A DNA stretch of 64,000 nt, taken from NCBI GenBank assembly GCA_013396755.1, contig VWZF01005684.1, positions 124,001 through 188,000 of the forward strand, written 5' to 3'. A model generated the notes under the pieces. The model saw only the letters and a list, made by a program, of their open reading frames with translations, was not told where the DNA came from and searched no databases. The DNA is from Sclerurus mexicanus (lineage: Eukaryota; Chordata; Aves; Passeriformes; Furnariidae). The translations under genes and the position numbers were made by a program. The stretch's first letter is position 1. Every line of letters starts with the position of its first letter. Shown here one piece after another: positions 11,656 to 24,692 of the stretch.

Positions 11656-14534
11656 AACTTTCAACAACCTGTTTTGTTTTCCCTGGTTACTTTTTGTGAT
11701 AAGGGAATAATTTTGTGAATACCGTCAGCCTTATGCCACATGTTCCAGGAAACTAGGGACCCTTGAAGAAGAGGCTTTTGCATTATTGATCAATGATTAG
11801 CAAATGCAATCGAAATTGTAGACTTGATGTTGTGCAGGGATTCATAATTTATGAGTGGACAAAATAGTAGGTAGCAGAGGTAGTGGTAGGTGATTTCAGC
11901 CCCTATATTGATTACTTAAAACAACAGGAGGTAAGTGTAGTGTGACAGACAGAACAAAAACTGACAGCTCACTGCCTGTCCATCACTACAGACTGAGCAC
12001 TGAGGGAATAAAGGTTACTGTAGAAGCAAATACATTTTCACTGTGTATCTTTGATCATTATGCTGTTCCACTAGACCAAAGGACATATTTGTTTATAATT
12101 TATGTATTCCCTTACTATAAAAGATTGATAGCATACTATTAGATACCATAGTATCTACATATCTAGATAGTTTGTACCTGTAACAGCTTGAGAAGCAATA
12201 TTGTGAAACATTTGCATAGTCTATCAGCAAAGGTAAGACCTGGGAATGGAAAGGAGATGAGGTGTGCTTGGCACCAGCCTAGAAGTCAGCTCTGTTTTCC
12301 ATCCTTTGCTGTGTCTGCCAGCTCTTCTTGGGCTACTAGAATTCTTCCTTACAGATCAGCTCTTGAGAGTGCTAACTCAGAAACAAACCCCTCCTCTCAA
12401 GAAAAAAGCAGCTTCCACCTGCAATTTTATTGGTTGATGAAGGAGGAGTAAGCAGAGCTGGGGAGGCATCCAGTCTCCAGGTCACAATTGCATGATTGTT
12501 CCTGTACCCAAGTAAGAAATCTCTGTGCATATCAACAGAGTTAGACTTCTTCATCCTGGAAAGAAGTCTATGACTGCACTAAGTGATTTGGGCACTTAAG
12601 TGACAATGGAGTGGGTTCTGGGGCTTTTTGTTGGCAAGTGATAGCCTATTTGAGTGGATTTTTTCTTCTACAAAACCAATGTGAAGGCACATGGCCTTCT
12701 TGTGGTCCTTTGCTGCTTCACACCAGGGAGGGGTGTGTCTGAACAAGTATTTTTCCTTTTCTATCCTCACTATAAGTCAGCATGGCCCCAAAAATTATGC
12801 AACAGCTTTACTAAATAAAAAAAAAATATTAAAAAAGGGAAAAGCTAAGGACTGACACAAAGGTATGGCCTTGTGATTTTGAGGTCAAAATTTACATTTG
12901 AAGCATGCAGTGCTGTAAGTGGCCTTAACAACAAAAAAAGTGATTTGGACAAGTAGGCAAGCAATAGAAAAAAAGTTTCCAGCATTGAAACAGAAGCTAG
13001 AGAAAAATGGATGTCTGTGAAGAACAGGGACATGAACACAAGATGAAGCTGACTGTCCATGAATAGAAGCACAAGTTAGAAACTGCACATTGTGAGTGGA
13101 TTATTGAAATTACAGAAAACTGGAGGATAATTCAAGGAAGGCTGAGTGATGAGTGTTGTCTGGGACCTGTGTCTAAAGACAATATTTACCAACAGCTGGT
13201 GTTCAAATTTTTTTTTTATTAATATACTTCGTATAAAGATTTTTGAGAAAAATGAGACCTATTACTCATCTGGGATAAATCAAGACAGGGCACAAGGATT
13301 CATGTAAATAGATAATTTGCCTGATTAATTACCTTCAAATATCATGGAGGTTCAATGCTTTTATTATAAACAACACCCTTCCAAATTGTCATTGGGGTAA
13401 CAACTGTAGAAAATGGGCCTTATGCTGGAGAAATCACCTAGTTCTGTTGAAAAATACTTTTTCTTTTAGTGACAACAATATTTTTAGCTGGAGGAGGAGC
13501 TAGAGAAGATGGAAAGAATGAGCAAATTACTTGAGCAACAAAACCCTAGAAAGGCTTCTCTGCATGCCTATCTAGGAGAGTGCTAGCAGGAAAAATATAT
13601 TCTCTGAACATAGCAACTTTACTTTTTTCACAGCCACTAGCAGAATATCCTCCTGCTTCTCTGCATCCAGTAGAGCTTTGAAAATTCCATTTCACTCTGA
13701 CTCTGCACAGCTTGTGGCACTGCTAATGCCTGTTGGAAGACAAAGCTTCACCATCTTTGTCAGTCTTCATCACACATCTTCCAAGGAAAAGCTATCATAA
13801 TTAGATAAACCTAGGACTACAGATTTAAATGAATGCAGCTTTAAACAAATACAACTTTATATTAAATACTTTTATAAGAATAATTAATTTTAAAATATAA
13901 ATAGGACATGTTTTATAAGAATAATATAAATTTTTAAGATAACCGAGATTTCTTGCTTGAATTCCGTGTTATATTAATCTTACAAGGGGGTCCAAGTGAA
14001 TAAGTAGAAGGTAGTATTAAAATTAAAATATATCTGAAAATCTGTTAGGGTGGACGTGAATAACTTATAATAAGAGTCTTGCAAAAATGGCAAATTTTTA
14101 ATTTAAAATATTCCTGCTTTAAGTGTAAAGACATATTTTGCATAGAAAGGCCCTGTTTTTACTGGAATAAGAGTCTGCATATGTGAGTTAAAGATGCATG
14201 AAATGTTGCGTTCTCTTTATTTATAAAGAAAAGCAAATAGGAAAGTTTGTCCTTCCTAAGTCATGACATGATCTGCTTAACACCTTCATAGCTCCATGTT
14301 TGATGAGTAGTGCATTCAGCCCAAACTCATGTTATTTAAATCTTGCAGAGCAACAAAACATCATACATTGCACCTTTTTTGTTTGGTGTATAGTGGCTCT
14401 AGGAATGATGCTGCACAAGGATTTCTGTATATTCATACAGGTAATTAACTTCCCTATAAGATATATTGCATGAGTTTGGCAGCTGATTCAAAATAGTTAT
14501 TGTTTGCAGAGTAAATGAGTCCATGGTTTGGCTG
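11656..14534. other. Unique AT-rich DNA, no gene seen
   Basis: No supported gene. Open frames at 12188-12451 (plus) and 12845-13088 (minus) are under 90 codons and have no recognisable domain. The part around 13800-14110 is especially AT-rich. Confidence 0.55.
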
Positions 14535-14636
14535 GGATTTTTTTGGTTGGTTGCGTGGTTGGTTTGGTTTGGTTTTTTTGTTTGGTTGTTGTTGTTGTTG
14601 TTGCTTTGGCTTGTTTTTTGGTTTTTGGTTTTTTCT
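14535..14636. repeat. G/T-only low-complexity tract
   Basis: The plus strand has TTGG, TTTGG and (GTT)n units with very few other bases, including a (GTTGTT)n core near 14587-14602. The overlapping plus-strand frames rich in F, W, L and G are read from this tract and are not proteins. Confidence 0.88.
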
Positions 14637-15934
14637 AGATTTTTCTCCCCAATCTTGTCTGCTTATAGTCTGCTCACCAGCCTGTATTTTCAAAGAGTAC
14701 CACCTGGCCTCTTGCCCCTTGTAGGTTTCTACTCTGCTTTACATGTTGATGACCATTTCCTCCCTTTATTGAGTCTGCAACAATGGTGCCTCATGTTTCC
14801 TACCAAAGTCCCTAAAAGTATGGGAGAAAAAAATGCCCTAAAGTATGAAAGCAGTTGTTTCACCAAAGAAAGCACTAGAGTGAAACAAGTTTACAGTCAT
14901 TTTGGTGAGACAGTATAGTGATTTTTTTCGTGTATCTTATAACAGTAAGTTAATTAAGAAAAAAATTGACAATAAGTAAATTTAAGCTTTTCAAAGGTAT
15001 TAGAAAGGTAAAGTACAATTAAAATCTCATTATTGCAATGTGATTAGATTTGAATTAATAATTTACAAGACATATTTTCTAAAAAAATCAGTTTGGGTTT
15101 TTTCCTTCCTCCTATTCTTTGTGAAATATCTATGAGATCAGCTTCCTTGGATGTTTATATAATATACAAAAGCAGTAATGAAACTTCTAATTTGTGGGAT
15201 GAACACACATACTTCTTTATGCCTACATAACATTCCATATTTGTCTCTGCAAGTGATGAGGGGCTGAGATTGGTTTAATGGTATTTTTGCATATCACATG
15301 ATGGAGTCTCATAGATGAGTCACACGCTACTGTTTCTGTTTTCAGCTTTACTGAGTGGAAAGCACATCTAACAGAAATGCCAGTATGAGAGAGTTTGAAC
15401 CTTATGTATTATGACAATGAGAATGCAGAATTGTGACCTTCTCTTGCAAACAGTTTTGTCGGTATCAACAAAAAAAACAAACAGAAAGGAATGTGGGAAT
15501 TGGAAGACCAAATCCCTTTCTCCACAGGTTGTGTTCAGATTTTGGTTTTTTTTTTTGGTTTGCACTGAGAACTGGGAGAGGAGAAAAAGTCATGGAGGTG
15601 CAGCAAGGAAATTAAAGAGGCAAAAGCAATTTTTTTTCTGCCAAAAGGGCACCTCATCCTGAATGCATTAACGACATAGACCTTGTGATACAAATGAATC
15701 TCAGAAGAGATGACCATCTTTGTTCAAATAGATGGCTGTATAGAAGATGTCTTGGGCTGGTGTTTAAATATTTTACCAGTAAATTGACAGAAATTGGAGG
15801 AAAAGCAGATAACATATATGTGTTTTCTCACATATCGTTTAAGTACATCACAATATGAAGTGATGCTGACACTTTCAGAGGAGGAGGTATCTGTGAGTGG
15901 TTTTCCTGTGAAGCACAGAAGACTAAGTAACAAT
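14637..15934. other. Unique DNA, no gene seen
   Basis: Nothing recognised apart from short T and A tracts near 15541-15558 and 15629-15638. No open frame here has a recognisable domain. Confidence 0.55.
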
Positions 15935-16162
15935 ATCACAGAACCATGAATAGGTAAGATTGGAAGGGATCACAGTGGGTTATCTGGCCCAACCTCCCTG
16001 CTCAAACAGGGTCATCCCAGAGCACATCGCACAATTACATCCAAACGGTTCTTGAATATCTCCGGTGAGGGACACTCCACAAACTCTCCGGGCAACCTCT
16101 TCCAGTGCATGATCACCCACACAGTAAAGAAGTTATTCCTCATATTCAGGTGGAACTTCCTG
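15935..16162 (-). mobile_element. CR1 LINE 3'-end fragment
   Basis: The plus strand shows ATCACAGAACCATGAATAGG, TTGGAAGGGATCACAG, CCCAACCTCCCTGCTCAAAC, GAATATCTCCGGTGAGGG, CTCCACAAACTCTCCGGGCA and CAGTAAAGAAGTTATTCCTC in order. This is the reverse complement of the CR1 3' end, so the insertion is on the minus strand. About 228 bp remain. The final AACTTCCTGAATAACTTCCAGAATAACTT shows a small local duplication just beyond the CR1 edge. Its wording differs from the copies at 24.5 and 31.1 kb, so it belongs to another CR1 subfamily. Confidence 0.92.
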
Positions 16163-17139
16163 AATAACTTCCAGAATAACTTGAAATAAAAGTATTTTAC
16201 TTGTCCTTTCCTTTTGTTTTTTGTGAATCCATAACACTCCTGAAGTGTATATTAAAAATTGGCATTCTAAAGATAATGTGCATGTTCACAAATACGTGAA
16301 CTTATATAACGCACATAAATCCACTGTCTATGTAAAATCCTAGGAGATGTTTTTTGAAAAGAGTTCCACTAATTTAGGTAGGATAAAAAGAGTTAATCAC
16401 TGAAAGATTCCCAGTGTGCCTTTGAAAGTTCTAGTGCTCAGAATGCATGATAACCTAAAGGTATACAGATGAAGAACCTGACTAATTGTCCAGGTCTTTG
16501 TTTTCTAATCTAGAAGGGGACCTTTTCCTTGAAAGGCCTGTGTTGAGATATTCACTTGTATATTGTAGTGCAGGCAGTTCAGCCCCTCATAACACATGAG
16601 CCAGAAACAATCAAAGAGCTTGCTAAAACATATTGCACAACCCCCTCCCAAATCTTTATAGTTTGAGAGTGGGAAATAAATGACCCTTTCAAAAACTTTA
16701 TTTCTTTTCAGTAAGAGGGCTAAACCCTCTTCTTTTTAGTTCTGTTCTGGGCAGTACAAACTGCAAACAAAAGTCTAAACCCAAACATTTGAGAAGCATC
16801 CCATTATTTCTGTGTTTGTTTTAAGATGGGGGTTATACAAAACACTCTCCTATTCTGTGCAGAATTGAAGACATAAACATTTTGTATTTTTTCAATCATC
16901 ACATAAGAATAGTCGTAGAAGTTAAATAAAAAGGAGGGATGCAGACAAAGAAAAAGGGGAATAAAAACTGAGAAGTGTTTTTCCAACAACAGTTATGCAT
17001 GATTCATAAACTGAGCTTCAAGGGGAAAAAACACAAAACCAAAAACAAGAACAAAACCAAATAGTTAGCATACTCCAAAATCTCACCCGGCAAACTTTTC
17101 TGGATAATATCGTTAAAAATGCTGATCTCTCTTTTCCAC
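16163..17139. other. Unique AT-rich DNA, no gene seen
   Basis: No gene or repeat family recognised. A minus-strand 61-codon frame (16804-16989) has no features that support coding. Confidence 0.5.
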
Positions 17140-17345
17140 TGGGGATAAAAACAGGCATGACCCACCCTGGGGTAATTTTAACTAAAGGGCACCACTTGAG
17201 AATTCACTTAATAATCTCAGTCTCAAGTCCTTCAGACAATGCCAGTCACCTTGTAATGAGTATTTGCTTCACAATAATCTCCCTTTTCCCGAAAAATGGT
17301 ATAAATGGAATTACAACACAATTGCCTCCTTTTATCTGATGAATG
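17140..17345. other. Candidate conserved non-coding element
   Basis: A complex, repeat-free block with TTGAGAATTCACTTAATAATC and TAATGAGTATTTGC words and balanced composition against AT-rich flanks. It resembles enhancer-like conserved DNA, but only texture supports this. The 60-codon frame inside (17157-17339) is not convincing. Confidence 0.22.
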
Positions 17346-20300
17346 TGAAGCAGCAATATTTTGTTAGCTGGCCTTTTTGGAAGATATATTGGACTTTAAT
17401 AAAATTTGATCAATGCATTTAAGTCAAATTGAATTATATGTAAGTGGATAGGGTTGACATATGTTTCAATATCTGCAAGTGATACATTATTCTCCAGTGA
17501 GCATAAAATTTAATGAAATATAAATACCCATTAATCCTCATGTTTCAACCAATCAGTCACCGTTGCTCCTGCCTGCTGTTAGCAGAAGCAGGCCCAGAAA
17601 GTCATCTGTTTTATCTAAGCAGGAGCTCCAAACTGGAAAGACATCAGAAAGGTTGGGGAAGTGAGAAGGCACAGAATAGGGAAAAATGTGCCAGCACTTT
17701 TGTTCCTTCGTGCTTTCTGAAATAAAACAATGTAGTGACCAATTCTCTTATAATCAAAATCTAAATATGAAAGTACTAGTCATAACCTTTCAAACTGGAA
17801 TTCCATGAGGAATCATATTCATAAATATTTTTGGTTTGTTTTTTAATAGAAGCCTGCCACATTCCTTCATTCTTTTTTTAATAGGTAACTCATTATGACA
17901 TATTTTGCATCTTTTGCAAAGCTAACATGCAAGAAAAGCTAATGCAACAGACCAAGAAAAACTTCCCCTGGAATTATCTGTAGTGCAAGGTGAACATTGA
18001 GAAGCATGAGACAGTATGCTGCAGTCTAAACAACAAATAGATCTGACACTAAAATTCCACATTTTATAGAATATTTCCATATATACAATTGTAGTTCAGA
18101 ATCATTTATAACCCCATAAGATAAAGGCTTAGATAGGCTGGTGCTAAGATGTTCAAACCCAGAATTCAAAAAAATAAATCATGTGGTCTTAAGTCCGATT
18201 TTTCAGCTGACAGCTTTTTCAGTAAAATCAGAGAACTGAAACAAACTAGCATACATACATAATTTTGAGGTAAACACTAAAGTAATCTTTTCCCAGAATT
18301 TTCATCTATTTGAATTAACAAAATTGCATATAAAGTGAATTTTAGAGTGACCAGTTTAATTTCAGAATTGTATGTTTATGTAAACCCAGTTGCAAAGACA
18401 GCCACTGAGCCCTTTGACGTGGAGAACACCCCCATTTGGGCTCCCTTATCTGCTTTAAGGCAGAGGCTCAGGTATTCCAGGAGAGTGCTCTAATGACCAG
18501 CTGTAAAACATCCAGCTGCAGGTCTCTTCTGCACTGTCCAGTTAAGTACTCCATGAATTGAACACTCAGTGGGACTTAGCAAGAATTAAGAAAGCTATTG
18601 CTCTGTGTCAAGGATACAAGGACAAGAAAGCAGATCATGAGAAGCTTCTGCTGTGTAAGAATATTTTCCAGTGATACAGGATGGTATGGCTTCCTATACC
18701 ACAAGCTGTATATGAGGGGAGGAGCAGCAGATTCCTTGTCTCAGTTTTCTGAATGTGGTATGAATAGTACTTTGTCATAACTCCTACTTTTGCTTTAGCA
18801 AAGATTATGTGAACAAACTGAATCAAATATCCTGATGAAAAACATATTAGTCAATTCTTATGAATCAAAAGTTTTCTTCAGATTTCCTCAGATTTGAGGA
18901 GTTAAATAACAGAATTTGTCCAAATATGAAGTGTATCAGTTTCTCTAACATTCTCTACAGTGTCATCCTCTTTTTCATTATCAAGCTGATAGTAATTTAG
19001 TTTTTACTATTGCAGTGTGTATTTCATCTAAAAAGAACCTTTTACACATAGAGATAGAGCATATCATTGCTTTGTATTACTTTTGTAATTAAAGTAATGC
19101 ACTTTTAAAGCTACCTGCTATTTAAAGACTTCTGTTATCTGCAGATCATCATGCTTAGGCCATTTGCCCTTCCTCCCACTTTGAAAGCCTCCATGCAACT
19201 GGAAAAAGTCTGTCATTTGTGCAATGCTGCACAGGAATGTTCCTGCCACAGGGAATACTCAAAATGGCTTTGAAACTAAGATGCTCTGCTAGAAAACCAC
19301 AGAGCATTCAGAAGCCTGAAGAATCAATTTGCCATCTTACTGTAACATGTTCCCTGCATATGATCTATAGTAGGGATGCAAAAATGATACAAGGCAACAC
19401 TAAAAAGAATCAAAGATTTAAGTAAATAACATTTTGGAATTTCTGGTTTGTCCTCTCATCTGAAGTAAATGTGCCACAAAATGCAGGAATGAGAGTATCT
19501 TTCACAGCATAGAGAGGACAAATATGTTGCACATTAAGGTGATAAAATTTTTATGTGTTATCATGATAGCAGATAATTTTGAGAGACAAGTTGGGGGTGT
19601 CCAAATTTTTGCCGTTGCAACAGTACATCCTAGAACATCACAGTACTTGAATGACTAATATTTTTAGTGGCCCAGTTGTTTAAGGACTTATTTACAACCC
19701 ATATGGCACCAGTTTGCATCAAACTGCATGGAGTACTCAGAGAAACAAGAGGAAAGACAATTTCTCTACTCCAGGGACCCAAAAGGAGTGATTACCTGTA
19801 TTTCTTAATGAGTTTAGAGACCTTTCTCTTCAGCTTTTTGCATCCTACAGGATCTAGATATCAAGTGCCAGACTGCAGCTATACCCCTAAGAAAGTTGTT
19901 TTCAGAATTATGTAATCAAGCCACAAATATTGAGGATGACATATTTGAAATGAATATGTTTTAAAATACAGCTAACATAGTTACAGAATAGCTATAAGGA
20001 CAGCTAAGGACAAGTCAGCTCTTTTGGAAGTTCCCTGTCTATTTCAGTACAAGATGGCTATTAAGCCAAGGCCACCAGCCAGTAAGTTTTTCCAAACTCA
20101 CTGATGGTTTTACATGGCCTTGAGCATTGGGTGCTCAGTTCAGCACAGCATAGCTTCAAACACAGCTGTGCCACAGAACAACCACCTGGCCGTATTTGTC
20201 ATTGTCCTCCTTTTCCCTTGCCCATGAAATGGCATGTGGCTGTAAAGTGGCTAAGTTGGGAAGGTCTTGAACACCTGCTTTTATATGTGTGTCTCTTTGA

Positions 20301-23300
20301 GGTAGTTTTAGCCCTTTGACACATGTATCCATTGTCTCTATTTTTTTTTTTCCTGAGCACGTTATACCTTACATTTGATAACAACCTTGAAATATCCTCA
20401 GAGCAATCTAGGGAATTTGGTGTATCATTGCAAAGATCTATGATTTTGGTAGACCCTTGATATGAATATTTGTATTGCAGTTTTATTTGTTAATAAATCA
20501 AAGCCTGGGGCAGGGAGTGAGGGGGAGAAGAGGAAGAGGGGAAAGGCACATACAGATATGAAAACTTATTATTATTTCTTTTAAAAATTCAACACTTTGA
20601 GGTAAAACACTGCAAAAGATAACCTGGATATTAATTGTCATGGAGAGCGTACTCTGGTTAATACAAAACACATTGCTGGGGTGGATGCTGACATTTGATT
20701 AATGTTATTCCGTTCATTTCTGTGCCAGAGATCACAAGAACCCCATACAAAGTGTTTGCTACTGACTCTATTTAATTGTTAATATGTACTTTCTGATATG
20801 TCAGTGAAACAGTAAAACATATCTATGTAATTCCATGTTTTAGATGTTTCATTTTAGTTCTCATTATGTTTTATATGAAAGTTATGCTGTCATTTGTGCA
20901 GTGTGAAATGTGTATGAATAGAAGTTAGTTTAATGGCAATTCTTCTATTAAAAAAGGCATAATCACAGGGATTAAAAAGCTGTCTTAAGATGTGGTCTGC
21001 TTAACTGCAAAGCATGTTCTAGTTAAAACCAGTGTCACTTAAAACACTAACTCAGAAGCAGCCAAAGCTCTCTGATGAAGTATTAGAGACTATTATGCAA
21101 TCAGTTTTCTTTTTATAAGGTTCTTTTGCATCCTTCAAAAAAACTCCAACAACTTGAAATACCACTAGATTTTACTCTAGAAAAGGCAAAAAGCTACATG
21201 TGAAAGCATTTAGAGACATGTAAATATGAGGATATTTTAATGAGCAACAAAACTTTCTAGGCAAGGCAATGGTCGCCAAAGAGGTTTGAAAAATTAATTT
21301 CTAGCATACTGAGTAAGTAAAATACAATAAAAAAAAATAAATTACCATGGTAAACTAGATCAACGCCCCCTAAAGACAATAAGCATTTTTCTACTGTTAT
21401 GAAAACACTTTAAATCAGAGTCAGAGAAAGAAAATATACATAACCCAGAATATACATAAACCAAAATAATTGTAAGAACAATCTTAATAATGATAGAAAA
21501 TTTCTGAAAGGAAAATTAAGGGGACTTCTAAAACAAGGAGTGAGGTAGAAGATTTATCTCTTAAATTTAGGTGCCTCTGAACTAGAATTGGATTCAGAAT
21601 GTGTTTTCATTTGCATGTGTCTTTAGTCATGCTCTAACTGTTCCCCTACTGTTTACTAGAGGGCGTAGTGTCCATCTTTCATGATGGTGCTTTTTATATT
21701 TGCTTGAAATATATATCTGTAAGCAGCATCCCAACTCATAATAATGAGCAATTACATAATGGTAGACATGTGGTATATCTCCCTCCACAAATGACCAGGC
21801 TAGCTTATCAGGGTAACAATATACAAGCTTTTGTTGGCAGTTTTTGCACAGCTGTGTGACTGTGTGACTTATTGGCCCAGTGGACTTTTTCTTTCTGTGG
21901 ATTATGGTTGCAAACTAAAGGCTGTAGTATAAATTAAATTGCAAGATAAATAAAAATCACTTCATAAACTGTCAGCTGCAATAGGACACAAATGGAAGGT
22001 CAAGCAGAAACACATTACAAGCTCTGAACATGTACACAGTTGTCTACATAGTGTGACAAACCTCTAAAAGTGACTTGAGTTTCGGGCAAATGGTTAAAAT
22101 ATGACAAGTTACTGTCATTCCAAACATACAGAAAACATGTTTCATTATCTCTTCACACCTATAATCATTATTTTTTTAATGAAAAAATTAGCATCACCAC
22201 TATTTCCACTGTCAAAATAAACTCAGTGCTGTCAGCTTATGTACTCTTTTACCAACAATTTGCTCTACCTGCTGTGCTCAGATCTCAGGGGACAGTGACT
22301 AAGGGCAGGGACTGACCTACCTACACTACTGTCAACTCAGTGTCAATCCCACTCCTGTTGGTTGATGGCAAATTCATCTAGACACTAGCTACCAAATAGA
22401 TTTGGTTGTTAATCCCTTGCTAAACAGTGGAAACTCTATATGGGAACAGAGTTGTTCTGTCAAAAGAGTTTTCCTCATGCTGGAGTGAATTTTGGGGGTG
22501 AGGTGTATTAGCATGTTTAAAAGCAGAGAGCAAGTTCCATCACTGGCTTAAGCAACCCTGAGACCATGGTCATCTGTGCTGTGGGTATAACTGTTCTCAG
22601 ACACAACTGATATGGTAGGCATCCATGGATACACGTGAAGGAGATGATCACATTTACAAAAGATAGTGATGATTTCTTTGAAAAAAATATGAGCTCTCAC
22701 GTATAGAGTAAATATAACCTCCAGATGATGAACTCTGTAGTGTTTAGGATAGTTACCTTCTATGAAAGAAAATGAATTTCACAGCTCTAGACTCATTCAA
22801 GGAAAGCAGTGCTTGAAGATTTGGATATGGATAAGATGCTGGCTGTATGGTAGGATGGAGACTGTGTTCCTTTTTGGGTTTTTTTGCACAAAATGCGAAG
22901 GTCATTAGTTCAATTTGTTGAACTGAATTATTTTGCAATCCTGAAAACTTCAATGGAGCATAATAGCTTTCTTGCCCAACTTTAAGTCCTAAATTACCTT
23001 GGCATTGAAATTATGGGTGTGGCAACACCTAATTAGCCTTAAAAATCGGTGCCTGTATAGTACCTCTATAGATACCAATCATACATTGCACAATCATAAA
23101 CCTGCATTTTCTTCCACAGTACAAATAATTAACACTTGACTAATTGAATAGAGACTGAGGGTTTGTTTTTTCTCTCATACAAGCTGATGGTAAGCATCTA
23201 ACCATGACCCTTACCCAACCCTAAGTAAGATATGAAGAGTGAGGTCACCATTAGGTTTATCATACAAGAATTGTCTTGTTGATCATCCAGTATTGAGAAT

Positions 23301-24542
23301 TTCCATACTTATTTTGATATATTATAAAAAAAAATTGCCTAGACTATAGCCATACACTATGCAAATACATCTTTCTTCAATCCCCACTCCTCTTTACCCA
23401 TTCTTCCTTAGATCCCCAGTCTAGTATCTTGTTGAGTTTCTTCTGAAGATAATAAGGGTAGTTATGGCTGGAATAGTCCTTATAAAAATAAAATAAAAGT
23501 TGGTTCAGTTGATATGTTAAAGCAAAAAAAGTCCAAATAATATGAAGAATTAAAATTAAATAATAGAATGAAAAGAAAGCTGATTTTTAAAAATAACTGG
23601 TTTGCTGCATTCTTCTCTTTCTGATGGTATTTCTTTCTGCATTTTTTATCTTGGAAAAAAAAAGTTAGTGATGTTAATCTTTATAGTAGCTGGCTTCCCC
23701 CACACATTTGTAACTTCCAGGGTAATAAATTTAAAGCAAAGAAATGTACTGATGGATTGGAAGATAAAGAGACTTAATTTATACTGTCAAACTCTTTTGT
23801 GTTATGGCTTGGCAGCATTACCACATTGATAAATTTAAGAAAAATCTGGCTTTGTAATAAGAATGAGTTGGTTTAATATCATCTAGAACAGACATCACTG
23901 TTAGTTCATATATTACTATTGAGAATGGACAAATAACAAGAACTCCCACAGATATACGGTATTATGTATATTACATTGCATTACAAGCACATATTAAAAG
24001 AAATGGAAATTTGTGGCAGAGATAGTAGGAGAGAAAAGGTATCAGCAAATGGGGAAAGCCTGCTCAGTTCAAATGCAGGGGAATAGGCTGCTTAAGAACT
24101 ATTTCACTCTGTATAGATACCGTTGAGTACTTGATGTCACCCTCCCCTGTTCGTATTTTTACCTTTTATCAGCACTGTCAATTGCTTCATATTGTTAAAA
24201 TACAAGTCTACTGTAAAGACACAATTGAAATTTCAATATTTCTATACTGGTAATGAATTGGATAAATATGATATTGTGAGAATTGGAGTAACTTCCTATA
24301 ATCTATGAATAGTTCTTATGAATGTATAGAAGTAGGTTTGCTGTGATTTTAACAAAAGTAAAAATTTTGATTCATAAAAGGTGACCACTTAGATGGAATG
24401 TATGTGGAATTAGGAGCAGTTTTGAATTAGCACCACAACAGTCTGAAAAAAAAATTATCATGATATAGCTTCAATAGAGCAAACACAAAATGGTATAACA
24501 TGATGGAATGAAGAATTCAAAAAATTGCCTGTCAGCAGGCAA
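17346..24542. other. Unique AT-rich DNA, no gene seen
   Basis: A long stretch with no supported gene, RNA or repeat family. Blocks at about 18395-18545 and 20640-20770 look more complex than their surroundings and are listed as findings. A purine-rich patch (GGGAGTGAGGGGGAGAAGAGG) lies near 20514-20545. All open frames are under 85 codons and unremarkable. Confidence 0.55.
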
Positions 24543-24692
24543 GTCACAGAATCACACAGAATCAACTAGGTCGAAAAAGACTTCTGAGATCACCAAGTCC
24601 AACCTTTGACACAACACCATCATGTCAACTAGACCATGGCACTAAGTGTCACATCCAGTCTTGTCTTAAACACCTCTAGCATGACCATGTTC
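24543..24692 (-). mobile_element. CR1 LINE 3'-end fragment, distinct subfamily
   Basis: The plus strand reads CACAGAATCACACAGAATCA, ACTAGGTCGAAAAAGACTTC, GAGATCACCAAGTCCAACC, then GTCAACTAGACCATGGCACT and AGTGTCACATCCAGTCTTG. This is the reverse complement of a CR1 3' end of the subfamily type carrying the 'CTAGACCATGGCACTAAGTG' block, different from the copies at 8.6, 15.9 and 61.4 kb. About 150 bp survive on the minus strand, 5'-truncated. The far edge is approximate. Confidence 0.9.

Noticed and set aside
11089..11718. Several frames across the purine tract
   Set aside because: Stop-free simple repeat plus N; the K/E/R or F/L/S runs are artefacts.
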